From: Holothuria scabra
Taxonomy: Eukaryota; Echinodermata; Holothuroidea; Aspidochirotida; Holothuriidae
Reading direction: 5' to 3'
Assembly (NCBI GenBank): GCA_037179385.1
Contig: CM074196.1
Location: 31,892,486-31,956,485 of the forward strand
Length of the DNA stretch: 64,000 nucleotides
Both the position numbers and the translations under genes were made by a program. Positions 10,585 through 23,070 of this stretch are shown piece by piece; the first letter of the stretch is position 1, and the number at the start of each line of letters is the position of its first letter. A model generated the notes under the pieces. That model had not been told where the DNA came from and did no database searches. It saw nothing but the letters and a program-made list of their open reading frames with translations.

Positions 10585-13094
10585 ACCTTTTTATTATTTG
10601 TGGTGAATAGTAAAATATCTTTAACATTATAACTTTCAGAAAAATAAGATGTCAGATGTAATCGACAGTTTTGTTATTTTGGAGAAAATGCAATATAATG
10701 ACAGGTGAAATGAATAATGGAAAAATGTTGTTTTTGTTTCAACTGTTTTCATGGGTCTGAACTTTTAATCATAAATTGAGGAAAAATACACATTCCCGAT
10801 GGTATGTTTATATGGCATTTCATGATGAATGTAAGTTGCTCTCTCTTTTTCTGCCTTGAAAACACCCCCTCCCATATAAGACTTGGTTTTTTTCAACGGA
10901 CAAAATTGTAAAGTATAAGCAGAACACTGTGAAAATTTAATTACCCGTCTATATTGCACAAAGTTGTTTAAAATCAGCGTCCTTTATACACGAATCCGAG
11001 CAGCAAGTGATGGTCTTATTTCAATGGACCATACCTGGGGTTCGTCACCTTTAAATCTTTCGATTTCCTTGCTTGCCTCCATCTTGGTTGTTTGCATACT
11101 AATTTCTATCTTAAATTCTCCAATTTCACTACATATGAGGGTTTGAAATTCATGTAAACAATAAATAAAGACGAATTTAGGCTGATGGACCCCACTAATG
11201 GCGGCCTATAGTCACTAAAAACAAGAGCTAATCGGATTCGTCCATAAGAGACAGCCTAAATCACTTTCACACTTAGTGTGGTGCCGCTTTTATAAACTGA
11301 CATTGGTCCGTCTTCTTTTCAAACTACAAGGCGATCCAACTCAGGCTCTTTGTTAATGAATATTGCAATCTTACAGAGGTATGAATAGGGGGAAGCCCCA
11401 AACCTAATAACCCTTTGAAAAAGTGAAAGTTTACTTTTCAAAATTGATAACCCCTTATTTGTCCCCCTAAGGAAAAAGTGCAGTTAACTTTGCAAAAGTG
11501 TATAAATGTTTCTCAGCAAGTATTTTTCAAAACCCACTCAAAATCACACTACCAAAATATACATTGAATGTTTCCAAAAAGGGGGGACGGGGTGGGATCC
11601 ATTGTCTCTATCTGGAATGTTCATCCCATGCCAGCTGAAAATAGCTGTCACGTGACTACTTACCCAAGTGGTTTATACAGTATTTCAATTTGTAGGAATG
11701 CTTTTTTATGGACTATTTTGCTTATTATGGTGTGTTGAACAGTTCAGCCTGATAAGCTCCTAACTCTTACAAGTTCAAACTTAGAATCGGCCTGGACAAT
11801 ACTATAGTTCATACAAAACTGTGCTAAAGGTGTAGATATATTGAAGAGTCATTCTGATGGGGCACTAGGTTCCTCTACCATGCATGAACAATGTGTGCTA
11901 GAAATGGGATAAACAACTCCCTCCCCCTCCCCCCCCCCCCCCCGCCCGGCAAACTATTTTACTGTAATTTGTATTCTGACGAAGATGTTTTTGATACATT
12001 TGTTGTCAAGCGATGCCGTGGCAGGTAGAATAAATGAGGTCTAATTTAAATCGATGACGCTTGGCAACGAGAAGGGGTAGGGCTCTACTCTTCGCCCGGT
12101 CAAAGAAAGACATGGTACTCTATCCAACGGCAATCTACGGTTTTCCCATTTGAACGGGAAACATTCAAAACAAACCATTCAAAACAAACCAAATTTGATC
12201 TAAATTGTTGAGTTCTTTAGTCACACGACGTGAAGTTGTAATTCAAAACCATATAGTCTTCTCAATCTTTTCGCAGTATAATAGAGTTGTCAAAACAGCC
12301 ACCCTTTAAGGCCTCGGTAAAATATGAATATTATTAGAAAATAAAAGATTAATAAAATTAAAACTTTCTCTTTCTTTTCTTTTAATTATTCTCTACATTT
12401 ACTGATCTATTTATAATAAGAAACAGAGAAAACAGCAGGGCAAATTTAGTAGAGTGTACCTCGCACAACAATACCTAGAAACAAAGAGAGATATTACATC
12501 CTTTCGATTTAACAGTTTTTGTTTGTTATTCCGTAAACCGTGCGGTTTTATTTGCTTTCTGCAATTTATTTTGTTAGTGCAGGAATTTCACCTAATTATG
12601 CAGTTCCTTTCCGAAAGAGGAAGAGAGTTTAGAATTAATAAACTCTTTTTTTAGCGAGGGTAAACGTTACTTTCCAAGGAGGGAAATCCTGCGTTCTAAT
12701 TGCATCAACAGAAAACAGACGGAAATTTGTTAGTAGCGTTGTTAAGCCCCGTCCACACTATGCGACGCGAATTATTGCAACAAGACTGTCTTGTCGTGGT
12801 GAGCGACTGACCAATAAATCTGTAAATAGTTTTAAGAGCATAGTGTCCACATTATGCAACAAGTCGCAGGTCCATGAAGTCATTCCCACAAAAGTAATAC
12901 GTTAAAATACTTTTTATTTGTCACGTGGAAGAGACAAGAATGTGTTCTGTCCATTAAGCTTAACTGATCTTCGGGGGCTTCATTCCAGAATTCCCTCATT
13001 GTTGTCAGTTGCACGTTTCAGTTTCATGTGACCGAACTGGGCTGCGCGTCAGCTTCCAACTAGCTAATCCAGCCCTGTCTGTTTTCAACCTCAC
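10585..13094. other. Intergenic, no gene seen
   Basis: Mixed sequence with a C-rich run at 11921-11947 and scattered short open frames without domains or splice support. 12050-12720 is AT-rich. Confidence 0.4.
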
Positions 13095-13315
13095 CTCCCT
13101 GTTCCAACCAATTGGTTCAAGCCGAGCCAGCCACGGCCTTTTTCCAGTTGGCTCACTGGCTTGTTTTCCCTACTCCATTGTTTATGCTGAGCACCACGCA
13201 CAACGGCAGTAGGGACCGTTTTTAGAGTCTTTGGTATGACCGGACCAGTTCTCGAACTCCCGAACTCCCTATACTGCAAGTCGGATGCTCTAACCACTTG
13301 ACCATGCAGTCGGTC
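13095..13315 (-). repeat. tRNA-derived SINE, near full length
   Basis: On the minus strand it starts with an A-box TGGTCAAGTGG (complement of 13294-13304) and TTAGAGCATCCGACTTGCAG, then a degenerate B-box region with duplicated GAGTTCG words. The body follows: cataccaaagactc, gcataaacaatggagtaggg, aactggaaaaaggccgtggc, and ttgaaccaattggttggaac. Confidence 0.75.
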
Positions 13316-14035
13316 GTTAACTTCAATAACTTTTAGCAGTGCAACTAAATTTGTAGTGATTTATACATAGCACAATTGGTTTACATTGCTGCCACATCGA
13401 TATTGGATTCTAGAATTGCAATTAATTTGTGTCCCAGATTATGCATCTCATCTGCACAGAAGAGTTAATTGCCGAGTGTCTCGAAAGACGGGATTCCCCC
13501 AATATGAGCCACCAGCACCCTCATTGTCGATCGGAGATGAAAAAACATGACATTTAAAATATTAAATAAAAATATTACATAATTAACTCAATTTAATATT
13601 ATTGTACAATTGCAGATACATGGTCTAAATATGGTCTAATGAAGAAGAGAATTTCTCATAGTTCAGCTTAGGATTTAGTGGATGTGTTATAATCTTTCGA
13701 TTTTTCTTGTTCTGAGCGATGCTTAATTTTACCAGGATTGAAATGCCCATGTCACCAAAATGGTTAATTTAAATGTAACGAGCGAAATATGGAAGAATGA
13801 GATATTTATGCGGGATATTGACCCCCCAATTTCAAAATGCCAAGCTGCTCCACAATAACTGAATATGAACAGATGTATGAAATGTCAACAAACTCGCAAA
13901 ATTCGAACCTCTCTAAATGAGAGTAATTGCTGCTGCACCACAAATGAGATGCATCGGAGGGCAAAGTGTTCATTCATGAGCCGTGTCTCGCAAGCATTTG
14001 ATTTACGAATTGTGTTTAGTTAGTTAGTAAGATAA
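13316..14035. other. Intergenic, no feature recognised
   Basis: No gene or repeat signature stands out. 13545-13610 is AT-rich. Confidence 0.35.
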
Positions 14036-14467
14036 GGTTTTTCGGCTCAGATTCTAACCAGTTGGTTTAAAGGGCCAAACCTCTCACCCCAAACTACAAT
14101 TTTGGTACGGGGGTACCAAAATTCTCAATTGGCTCAGCTCTTTGATCAACAGCTAATTCAAACAATGCAGAGTACCAAAGCTTATGTTACACAGCATGAA
14201 CGGCACCGAGAGTATTTTGATTAGTTTTTCTATACTCACCCTGAAGCAATAAACTGAGATTGTTCAGTTTCTCGATGAGAATGAATTTCAGACAATTGTG
14301 GGAGGGGCTTTAGGTAAGAAGGTTAAAGGAACTGGTACTGTTTGGGGTGAGAGAACTGGGCCTTTAAGTCGGGACGGCCACTGTCTTTTTTCTACTTTTT
14401 TCTAACTGGGTGGTTTTCCCTACTCCATTGGTAACACTGAGCACAAATCACAGTAACGGTGATTCCA
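14036..14467 (-). repeat. SINE copy split by a TTAA MITE
   Basis: The minus-strand SINE tail (cggctcagattctaaccagt, then tggtttaa) is interrupted at TTAA and resumes at 14364 with ttaagtcgggacggccactg and the ggttttccctactccattgg body. Removing 14071-14363 plus one TTAA restores a continuous SINE segment like the one at 13095-13315. Confidence 0.7.
14071..14363 (+). mobile_element. TTAA-targeting MITE (family T), copy 1
   Basis: 293 bp flanked by TTAA at 14067-14070 and 14364-14367. The terminal inverted repeats are AGGGCCAAACCTCTCACCCC and AGGCCCAGTTCTCTCACCCC. The conserved inside includes caattggctcagctcttt, caaacaatgcagagtac, ccctgaagcaataaactgag and tgtgggaggggct. TTAA choice is typical of piggyBac- or Kolobok-related elements. 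No coding. Confidence 0.8.
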
Positions 14468-15369
14468 TGTGTACTACATCAAGCTTCGAGTTTCGATTTT
14501 GATCAGTATTAGTGCTCATATTAGTGGAGATCACGCGATGATAGCTTTTGGAAAATTGTTTTAATTAATTTACTAGCCTAAAAAGTGCCTCCATTTTGCA
14601 GTTAAAGTTTTGGGTTTCACTGAACGGCCCTTTGTCAGAGGGTCGGGAGGACGAAAGAAAAAGCTTCCATTTTGCGTACAGACACTTCTTTAATTCAAAA
14701 AATTTTGAAAAGGGCACAGAGATGGCCATGACATCATCGCAATTCGAAAAGATGGAACATATGTAATCGTGTATAGAAGTGTTATATACAGATACAGAGA
14801 GCCATTGGCGGCTTGCCACAGTGAGAGAGTGCATGAGATGATTGCCCTCTGGAACTAAAACATGAAAATATTCGGAAATTTGCCATCTGGTGTTAGATCA
14901 TATGATCAAGTAACACCGATGAGCTACTGTGCGAGCCTAACAATGGAACAATCGATATTTGTAAGAAATTTTACTGCCTTCACAAACAGATTCCATGATT
15001 TTTAAAAATATAGATATTGCAGATTCAATGTGGTTATTGATGTATCCACGGATTTCACCAGTTCAAAGGTTTGCTATTCCACTTTCGAACTGGAGGACCT
15101 TCCATGCAACATTTTAGCGGACTCTGTAAATGTTATTCACTGACGGATAAATTAAATTTCATCATGAGCTGCACGAGTTTCATTTTCTCATTCAAAAAAA
15201 TAAACAGTTTTTGTTATTTTCCGTTCTTCCCTATTATTAATTGTAAGTGAGTTGTTTTATCAGGTTTTTATATACGTGTCGTTAGCTTCAATATACTAGT
15301 GCTTTGTGGTAATTATACGCGCGTAAAAGGGATTGTGTCATTTGCCGTTTTTGCTATTATTTTATTTTT
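14468..15369. other. Intergenic, no feature recognised
   Basis: No gene-like signal. The open frame on the minus strand at 14565-14834 has no recognisable content. Confidence 0.35.
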
Positions 15370-15860
15370 GAAGATCGGGTTCGACTCCTGGACCAGTCGT
15401 ACCGAAGATTTTTAAAATAGAACCTGCTGCCATTGTGTTTGGTACTCAGCTTTAGCATTGGAGTATGGGTAAGCCATCGATTCCTAACTGGAACAGCGGC
15501 CGTAGCCGGCCCTTCTTGAAGGTCCCATCCTCTCACCCCAAACTTCAATTCTTGTAAGGGTTTACCGGAATTCTCAATTGGCTCAGCTCTTTTATTGACA
15601 GCTAATTCAAACAATGCAGGGTCACAAAGCCAAAATTACACAACATGAATTGTACTGAGACTGTTTTGATTATACACATTGAGCTATTTTATAATCACCC
15701 GAAGCAATAAAACCAGATTGTGTCTGAATGAGGATGAATTTCAGTTAATTGTGGGAGGGGTTTAAGTAAGACGGTAAGGGAAATTGGTACTGTTTGGGGA
15801 AAGAGCTTTGGGCCTTTAAACCAATTGATCAAAAACTGAGTCCTAAAACCTCGTCTTACT
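15370..15860 (+). repeat. SINE copy split by a TTAA MITE
   Basis: The + SINE enters at its B-box GGTTCGACTCC (15378-15388) and continues through gtaccgaagatttttaaaat, gcattggagtatgggtaagc and aactggaacagcggccgtag to ttcttga. It resumes after the MITE as ttaaaccaattgatcaaaaa. The 5' tRNA head is missing. Confidence 0.65.
15520..15815 (+). mobile_element. TTAA MITE (family T), copy 2
   Basis: 296 bp, flanked by TTGA (15516-15519, one change from TTAA) and TTAA (15816-15819). The ends are AGGTCCCATCCTCTCACCCC and the reverse of GTTTGGGGAAAGAGCTTTGG-type sequence. The internal blocks are as in copy 1. Confidence 0.75.
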
Positions 15861-18390
15861 TCAAGATTGGTTCAGGTGTTTCAATCATCGGAACCTTCCA
15901 CCCCTTTGGCTGAACGTCCCTCCATCGGCTCTCGTAAGCACTTTTTAACAGCAGGTCCATTTAGCCTAACCTGCGTAGCACCTCTGTGACTACAGCCCCC
16001 TTAAGCTGCCGCCCCTCAGTTGGTGGTTTTTACGGTAGCGATGGGCCGAACGAAAAGAGTTCGTCCGCTCCGCGGGCTTCATTTAGCCAGGCTCTTCTGT
16101 GGGGGTGGGGGTTTGAAGCGGTAGACAAAACTAAAATAATCTTCTTGATTTCACGGCCTCCAATTATTTGTGTAGGATAAGTTATTGTGCCTTGAACGGA
16201 ACTCATCATCTCATGGTGGCGGAGCAAAGCTGCGGAAGCTATGAAGTACGACAGTAAAATTGCATTGTACGGTTCATCAGTCAATTGTGGGTACTTAAAA
16301 AATCACAATGACTACAGATTAACTATTTTTATTACGATCTAACTTGGAAAAATAGGTTTGACGACGTCACGAGTGTCTTGTCGGTGGGAAGGTGGCGAAA
16401 GATTTAGGAGTTCTTTCTATAGAGGAACCTTACTGACGTTGCAACTTATATCGAAGCGCGCCCCAATACCTCACTTATTCGGGCATACGGAATAAGTTTT
16501 GGACACAATGACAATTCCTATGCAGCCGTTATATGTTGCACTTGAAATAACTACATATTTTGCAATTTTGATAACTTAGGAAGATTTCTGCCACAAACGA
16601 CCACAGGAGGGGATCCCTTGAAAGCTTTAAAAGATATAAGTGCAATTGGATAAAATCTATTACCTAATATTTCAACTGTAAAGGCAAAACTAGGTGGCGC
16701 TAATTATGAGCAGTCTAGGGAATGGGTGTACTTGGTAACCTAATGAATCTGAACGAAGTATTTGACCATTTCAATTAACAATAGGGTGCACACTCCGCAG
16801 AACGTAGAATCACAGTTACATAATTATTTTTATAATTACCTGATTAGGACTATAAATCGGTCGATTTGGTTGTTCAAGTGAATACGAAATGCGTGGATGA
16901 TGATTTTGATCTCAAACAAATTTTTGGTACAATTAGAAAAAATAAAAGATAGTTCTTCTTTGACAAACAATGAACATTTAAAAGATACAAATAAAGGTGT
17001 TGACTGAAAAAAGACACGAAGCCAATTTTTCTCTCCGTATAGAAACAAGAAGATTTGTATTACACTCTCGTTTTTGCTTTCGCTTTCACTTTAGAATATT
17101 ATCATGATATTCATCAAGTAAAATATAGCCAAAGAGTTGAAAAGATAAACTTTAACAGTTTAAACAGCAAAAACAACTTTGACGAAAGGCGATGTTGATG
17201 TATGAGGTATTCTGGTTTTTCACAGAACTTTATCATTCTGATTATTTTTCTAAATTCGCACGGCATGTGAATGGACCAAACACCTTTGGAATTTAGTAAT
17301 ATGTGCGATGTAGAATTATCACAGTAGTGCAATGCTCGTACGATGTAGGCTACGTGTAATAAGCCGATAGATGAATGTCTGCGCAGTGTAGTTCGTCTTG
17401 TCAGGAACGTGGCCAGACAAGGTACCGAAGGAGTGGGTGGGGAGCGGGGATAAAAATTGCTTCAGAGGATGGAAAAGAATTCACGTGGGGAATTTTGTAA
17501 AACTAGGGGCGTCGATCTGTTTTGTGGATGGGGGGAGGGGCAAAAATTTTCCAACAGCCGGAACCTTGCTGGAAATCTTCTATTACCAATCCACCTACAC
17601 GAACGTGAGCACAAACATACATGTTCACTAACGTTGACACGCACAAACACAAGGCATAAATATAGATGGCGCATTATCAATACAGTATTAAGTTTAAAAG
17701 GCTCAAACTTAGACTTTTCTCGAAACAATAAAGATATATAAATATACCATAATGTTTTTCAAGTGTTTTTTAATCTACCTGAATTATGATGGTGGTCAAA
17801 ATATGCCCCACCAATATTTTAATTGGAGGGGCAACGTCCCTGTGTAAAAATGTATAAAACCAAACAATCAATGGCAACTTGAAACTTTCTTTATTGGGTG
17901 AAAGAATTTCGGGGAGTTTTGACCCCTTGGTCCCTTGCTATGAGCCTCAATGTTTTACTGTAAAAATGTAGCATGAACATCGGTTCTGTGAAACCTTAGT
18001 TCCAATGAGTCTAGAGATGATTTGAACTTAACCTTTTTTTTCTGGTTATTTTCTTTGCAATGAAGTCCTACTGGCCAAATGAAGATGGTTTCTCGGAAGT
18101 CTATCTTAGCTTTAGTTGGGGATTTCCGAAACTCAGCCGAAAAGGAACCCTATCGAACGCGAAGTTAAATCCCGTTCTTGAAAAAATTTTAAGCGACTGC
18201 TCAGTGCTACAGCCGTTTACATTACGATTACTTGCATCACTGAACGGTTCGTGTCTAAGTTATTGGTGTACTATGTTGGATATAGAAATGAGTAAACGTA
18301 CCGCGTCTGCTTAGCAGGATATCCGAAGATTCGATCTATGTGCCGTCTTCTCGTTTAGTTGCAATCCTATATCATGAAATGCATTGCGCG
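15861..18390. other. Intergenic, no gene seen
   Basis: Contains a CpG-rich stretch near 15960-16290 and AT-rich sequence after 16800. Short open frames on both strands lack domains or splice context. Confidence 0.4.
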
Positions 18391-18575
18391 CCAGCGCGTA
18401 GCCAGGATTGTGTCATGGGGGGGGGGGGTGGTTGGTGTCATGGGGGGCTCGGGCACGATATGAAGGGAAGAGTCTAAGGATAGAGAGGAAAAACCACTAT
18501 TTTAGGTGTTTTTGCATTGAAAGGTTGGGTCATGGGGGATTCTAACCCCACCCCACCCCCGTAGATACGCCACTG
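18391..18575. mobile_element. G/C-rich hAT-like MITE
   Basis: The left end CCAGCGCGTAGCCAGGATT and right end GTAGATACGCCACTG form an imperfect inverted repeat. Inside are G runs (18418-18428) and mirrored C runs. The flanks ATTGCGCG and ACTGCGTG differ only by two C/T changes, consistent with a decayed 8-bp duplication. Confidence 0.5.
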
Positions 18576-20283
18576 ACTGCGTGGTAATAATTACTTCAAG
18601 TGATGCTTAATGTTGCCCCACATTTAATCTGAGGGCATACGTTGATATTCAAAAAATTCATAATGGGGAAACGTGTCCTCTTCCTCTTAGACCCCTCCTC
18701 CGATCCGAAAGACAGACCCAGTTGGCCACCCCCCCCTCCCCTCTCCACAAATATCCTGTCTACGCCAGTTTGACCATATAGGCCACCGGCATTCCACAAG
18801 AACGATGGTTCACGAGATCGAAAGCACACGTAATCGAAAATGAAAATGAGAAAGGTTTCATAGACCGTGGTTCGCAGGACAGGAAATGGGGTACAGTAGA
18901 ATCCGCCACGGGTCACAGAACAAAAAATAAAGAAATACAAAGATATTGCAAAAAGTGTAAGAAACATTTGACACTTAGTTGCCAGTACTTTTCTGTAATT
19001 TTCGTGTTAAATTTTATGTATCTTCTTATTTTAGCAGTGTTACTCCCTGTGTCATTTTCGGTCTCGTAAGTCCATTTTTTATTTTCGGTCACGCAGGCCT
19101 TTGATCTAGCCTAGGCAATTTCACTGACGTCATTTGACGAGCACGCGTCTACTTTATCAACACGCGCAGTAAGAGTACTCGCCACACGCGCACTATATGT
19201 CACAGAGGTTTCTATGGGAATACCGTGTGCATTTGTTGTAAATACGCTTACCGCGTTCGTGTTTTGCCCTTCAATGCCGGGCAAACTGAATCGCTTGACG
19301 TCACATTAAATTGCCCTATTGAAGTGAGTACGTGCTGGCACGATTTCAGTCAGCTTCAAATTGCTTTTACTCGCTTCAAATTTCTGTTACTCGTGAGAAT
19401 GGCTTGGTACTAGAACTCCCGAAAAAAATGTATTAAAACTAATATTCGTCAGGGGTGGCCCCAGGATTTGCCCGACAGTGGGGCCAAGCTCCCCTACAGG
19501 GAGGCCAGAATTTCAAGGCCCCGACAAAAGCGATGTTATCCCGGTGAAACGTGACTTGACAGAATTTGAGGCTCGCTGAGCGCGCCGAAATTTTGGGCCT
19601 TCTTTTTAACAAATACTTAAAAATCTGGAGTTAATTTGAAGTAAGAATTAAAACTTTTGTAAGAAATTTGGCTTTTGCTGTTATTATAAAAAATTTAGGT
19701 GTTTATAGAAAAATCTGTCCTTCATAAAGAAAAAAATTAAAAACCTTATATGGGCGACAACTGAAATTCTTTTGGGGTTACGAATTGAATCGTATAAAAC
19801 CTTTGAAAGATAAGAGCTTATTATAATGGAGAAATTTTTGACTTTAATTTGGTTTTTTGGTAAGGTTATAATGAAAAATTTGGTTTCTTTTATAAAGTGA
19901 TATGTCTTTCAGGAGCAAAATTAGGTAGTATGCCGGGTGATTAAAAGAGTTGGCTTTGCTTATTAATTGTACGGACTATCCATCGAAATTGGAAAATTTT
20001 GCCACTTTTAACAATCTAAAGCTAATATTAGAGAAAATTATAATTTTATAACAGTTTGGGGGTTTTATGGAAAATCTGACGTTCTCATGAGGAAAATCAA
20101 GTAGGGGTGATCTGTAGTTTTGTTGAGGTTACTGAATATCATCATGCAGATTTAGGCCCTCTGACCATATTGGAGCATTCTCCCGAGGAAAAAAATTGGC
20201 TTCGCATATATTTGAAGTTTTTTATTTTATTTATTGTCATAGGCGTACGGGAGCGTGTCAGTTTGGGAGGGGACATTGCGTAA
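18576..20283. other. Intergenic, decayed repeats, no gene seen
   Basis: 18715-18785 resembles another G/C-rich MITE end (cctgtctacgccagtttg). 19450 starts with caggggtggccccaggattt, a typical element end whose partner was not found. 19600-20260 is AT-rich with repeated atttgg/tataaaaaattta-like phrases that look like a decayed tandem repeat. Confidence 0.35.
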
Positions 20284-20445
20284 TGTACCACTTTAATTTG
20301 AGTGGATAATTTTCAACATTTTATACATCAGATCAAGAATGTCCTATGAAGATGGGAGTTGGACTGTTTGAATTCATTTTTCATGTGTTTATTATATTTT
20401 TTATTTTTTTAACTTGAGGAACACTTTAAACTTATAGACAACCTG
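20284..20445 (+). repeat. Dispersed repeat family D, copy 1
   Basis: Shares tgtaccactttaatttgag, caagaatgtcctatgaagat, gggagttggac and ttcatttttcatg with 52864-53015 (+) and, reversed, with 52293-52420. Boundaries are approximate. Confidence 0.6.
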
Positions 20446-21368
20446 GGTAGTCGGCTTACTACTTAGTGGTGGATGCAGAATAAGCCATCTAGGGGGCAGG
20501 TCAGTTGAGGCGGAAGAAGAATTATGTATATGAGGTGTCGAGCGCGCGTACAGCAGGAGTAAGCGGAGCGCCATCATTAGTTGGCGCGAAGCGTACCAGA
20601 AAATATTTGGCTCAGTGCAAACCCACCAGATGGAAACGGCGCTTCCCGAATGAGAATATATCCTATGGAAAATGGTGCAGTTATTTTTGTTTTTCAGTAC
20701 TGAGCAAATGACTGAATAGCTTAAACGAAAAAATATCACCGATGTTTAACATCTATTTATCATCTATTTATGTGTCTTAGATATTAAAAGTTATATTCAG
20801 AATATCGCCATTCGAAGGTAACACACAGACATAAACAAAGGACGGGAGCATTTCAGTTTGAGGAGATTCTCCACCGGAAATGAATGCAAATCTGCCCGAA
20901 ACTGACAAGCCTAGCTGGGGCGTTAGAAATTTTGAAAAATCGCGACCCCATACAACCGGAAATGGCATTTCCTAAAAGCTTAATTAAAGAAGTCGTTATT
21001 TTGAGCTTTCTGTTGCAGAAATGTGTAGGTTAATATAAAAAAAATAAAAAAGTGCAAAATGATCAGGAATTTGCCTAACAAACTGCCGGGTTTACTTGGC
21101 TTGAATAAGGGACAGAGTCGAGGGATATAATTTTCTAAGCAAATATGCCACATCACATAGGTCTATAAAGTTCGAACAGAGTATTACTATTAATTTGTGA
21201 AATAAACAGAAATTCCAACTTTGTTTTGGCAGTGGTACCCCAAGAGTCGCAATAAGGTAAAATACACTAGTAGGCTTATGTTTCAATTCCATTTTATAGT
21301 TTCTCCTACAGTATACAAGACCATTTCATTCAATGATAGTGGTAATTTTTTCTCGTAATTTCCTGATC
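20446..21368. other. Intergenic, no feature recognised
   Basis: No convincing exon or element. The open frames at 20401-20739 and 20505-20711 overlap on opposite strands and look accidental. Confidence 0.35.
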
Positions 21369-21850
21369 AAAATAGCGACTGCTGAGAGCCTCCTCCTACT
21401 AAGCCTGGAAAATACAATTGCTGGGTGTATACGAGGCCGATTTCTCAAAATCTTCTGTGCCCTCCGCGCCAACAAATAGTGGTGCTCTGCTTAGAGTCTT
21501 CCTAGAAGGATTTTAGTTTAAAGTAACTATTTTGCCAACTGTTTCTCAAAATAGCGACTGCTAAGATCCCCCTATAAGCCTGGAAAATTGTTTAAGGAGT
21601 CCAATTTTCAAAATTGTCTGTGCTCTCCGAGCCAACCAATAGTGGCGATCCGTTAAGTATTTCTTGCTGAATTTTAATTTAAAGTGAATACTTTCTGCAA
21701 CTGGAAAACTCAAAATAGCAACTGCTTAGATCAACCCTTATAAGCCTAGGAAATGCCATATTCGGTTGTCTGAGAGGTACGAATTTTTAACATTTCTGTT
21801 CGCTCCTCGCAAACCTATGGTGGCCCTCCGCTTAGAAAATGGGCAGTAAA
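21369..21850 (+). repeat. Decayed tandem repeat, three units
   Basis: Units begin with aaaatagcgactgct at 21369, aaaatagcgactgct at 21548 and aaaatagcaactgct at 21712 (spacing 179 and 164). Each is followed by ataagcctggaaaat-type and ctccg-type segments in the same order. Confidence 0.65.
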
Positions 21851-22960
21851 CTCCATCTAATTTACCTAACCTAGATAGCTTTTCGGGCAGAATTTCATTT
21901 TCGGGAAAAAATCTTCTGCCCCGAACTGAAATTCGCACCGTACGTCTATGGCACTTACCAAGACATATATAGTCAAATTTTTATGTCCCCAGTGGCCCCT
22001 AATTTGAAAAGTCAATGGAGCATTTTCAACGCAGTAATGACTACCAGAGATTCACTCCTGTGATGAAGGACCAAATTCCTCTCTGAATTCAAGACATCCC
22101 TGTTTACCCCATGTCTCCATCCCATCCATTCCCCAGCTCTAATTTCTTTCACTTTTCAATCACAGCAGTACGCATCAGCTCCCATAGGCAATGCAACAGA
22201 CATTTTTACCTTGAGCTTAATGCAGTTGGCAGTTATCCCTGGTATAGCTCAAAAAATTCTAATCGATTGAGCAGAACGTAGTAGTTCTCTCTATGTCATT
22301 CACCACGGGGAAATTATGCATCCCCTCGTGCCAAATTTATCATCCGACCATGGGACATGTTTCAAAATGGAGTGTTTTGGGCGTGCTTGCCGCGGAAACC
22401 GCGAAAAGATAAAAAATGGCAGTGCTTTAACCTCCATATGAATCGGAAATGAAAAAAGTCCACCAGATATCCTCGCGTAGTATCGTTTTTCAACACTCGA
22501 GAAAGAAAAATTGACAATGTCACATGTTAATAAACCCGGATACAATCTGCGGTTGAACCGATTACATTAGTGGGCCTACTATCCAATGTCTCTATAGATC
22601 TTTTGATATCCCTCATGCATATTCATCCTTAATCGGTTTCGGGAACAATTAGGTAGGAAAATTATTTTAAGGCGACGTACATTTTCCCTACATTGTAATT
22701 ACAGTTAATATATTATCCTTATACTTGAAGTGGATATTTAAGGAAAAGTAACCACGAAACTATTAGTTCTATGATATAACTATAAGCCTCCCTGCAAGGC
22801 GGGTACTTAGAAATCGTGACTGTCACCGCGGCGTTTTGTTGCGCTTTGTGGCGTAGTGCTTTTCGTAGCTATGACTTGAACGAAAAAAAATCCCCCTCTC
22901 CATGGGGTATCTCCGAGGTGATAATATATTCCGAAGCTCTGATTGTGATTCGACGAATAA
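21851..22960. other. Intergenic, no gene seen
   Basis: No supported feature. Confidence 0.35.
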
Positions 22961-23070
22961 CAGGGGTGGCGCCAGCGGGGGTGCCAGGGGCCATGCCCCC
23001 CCCCCCCCGTCGGGGAGCACTGCCCCCCCCCCCCCCCTTTCCCCGTCGAGGAAGGTAGGTGGTTTCGTCG
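22961..23070. repeat. C-rich low-complexity block
   Basis: Contains caggggtggcgccagcgg, the left end of a common G/C-rich element type, followed by two C runs (22997-23009 and 23025-23038). Glycine- or proline-rich open frames here come from the homopolymers. Confidence 0.5.
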
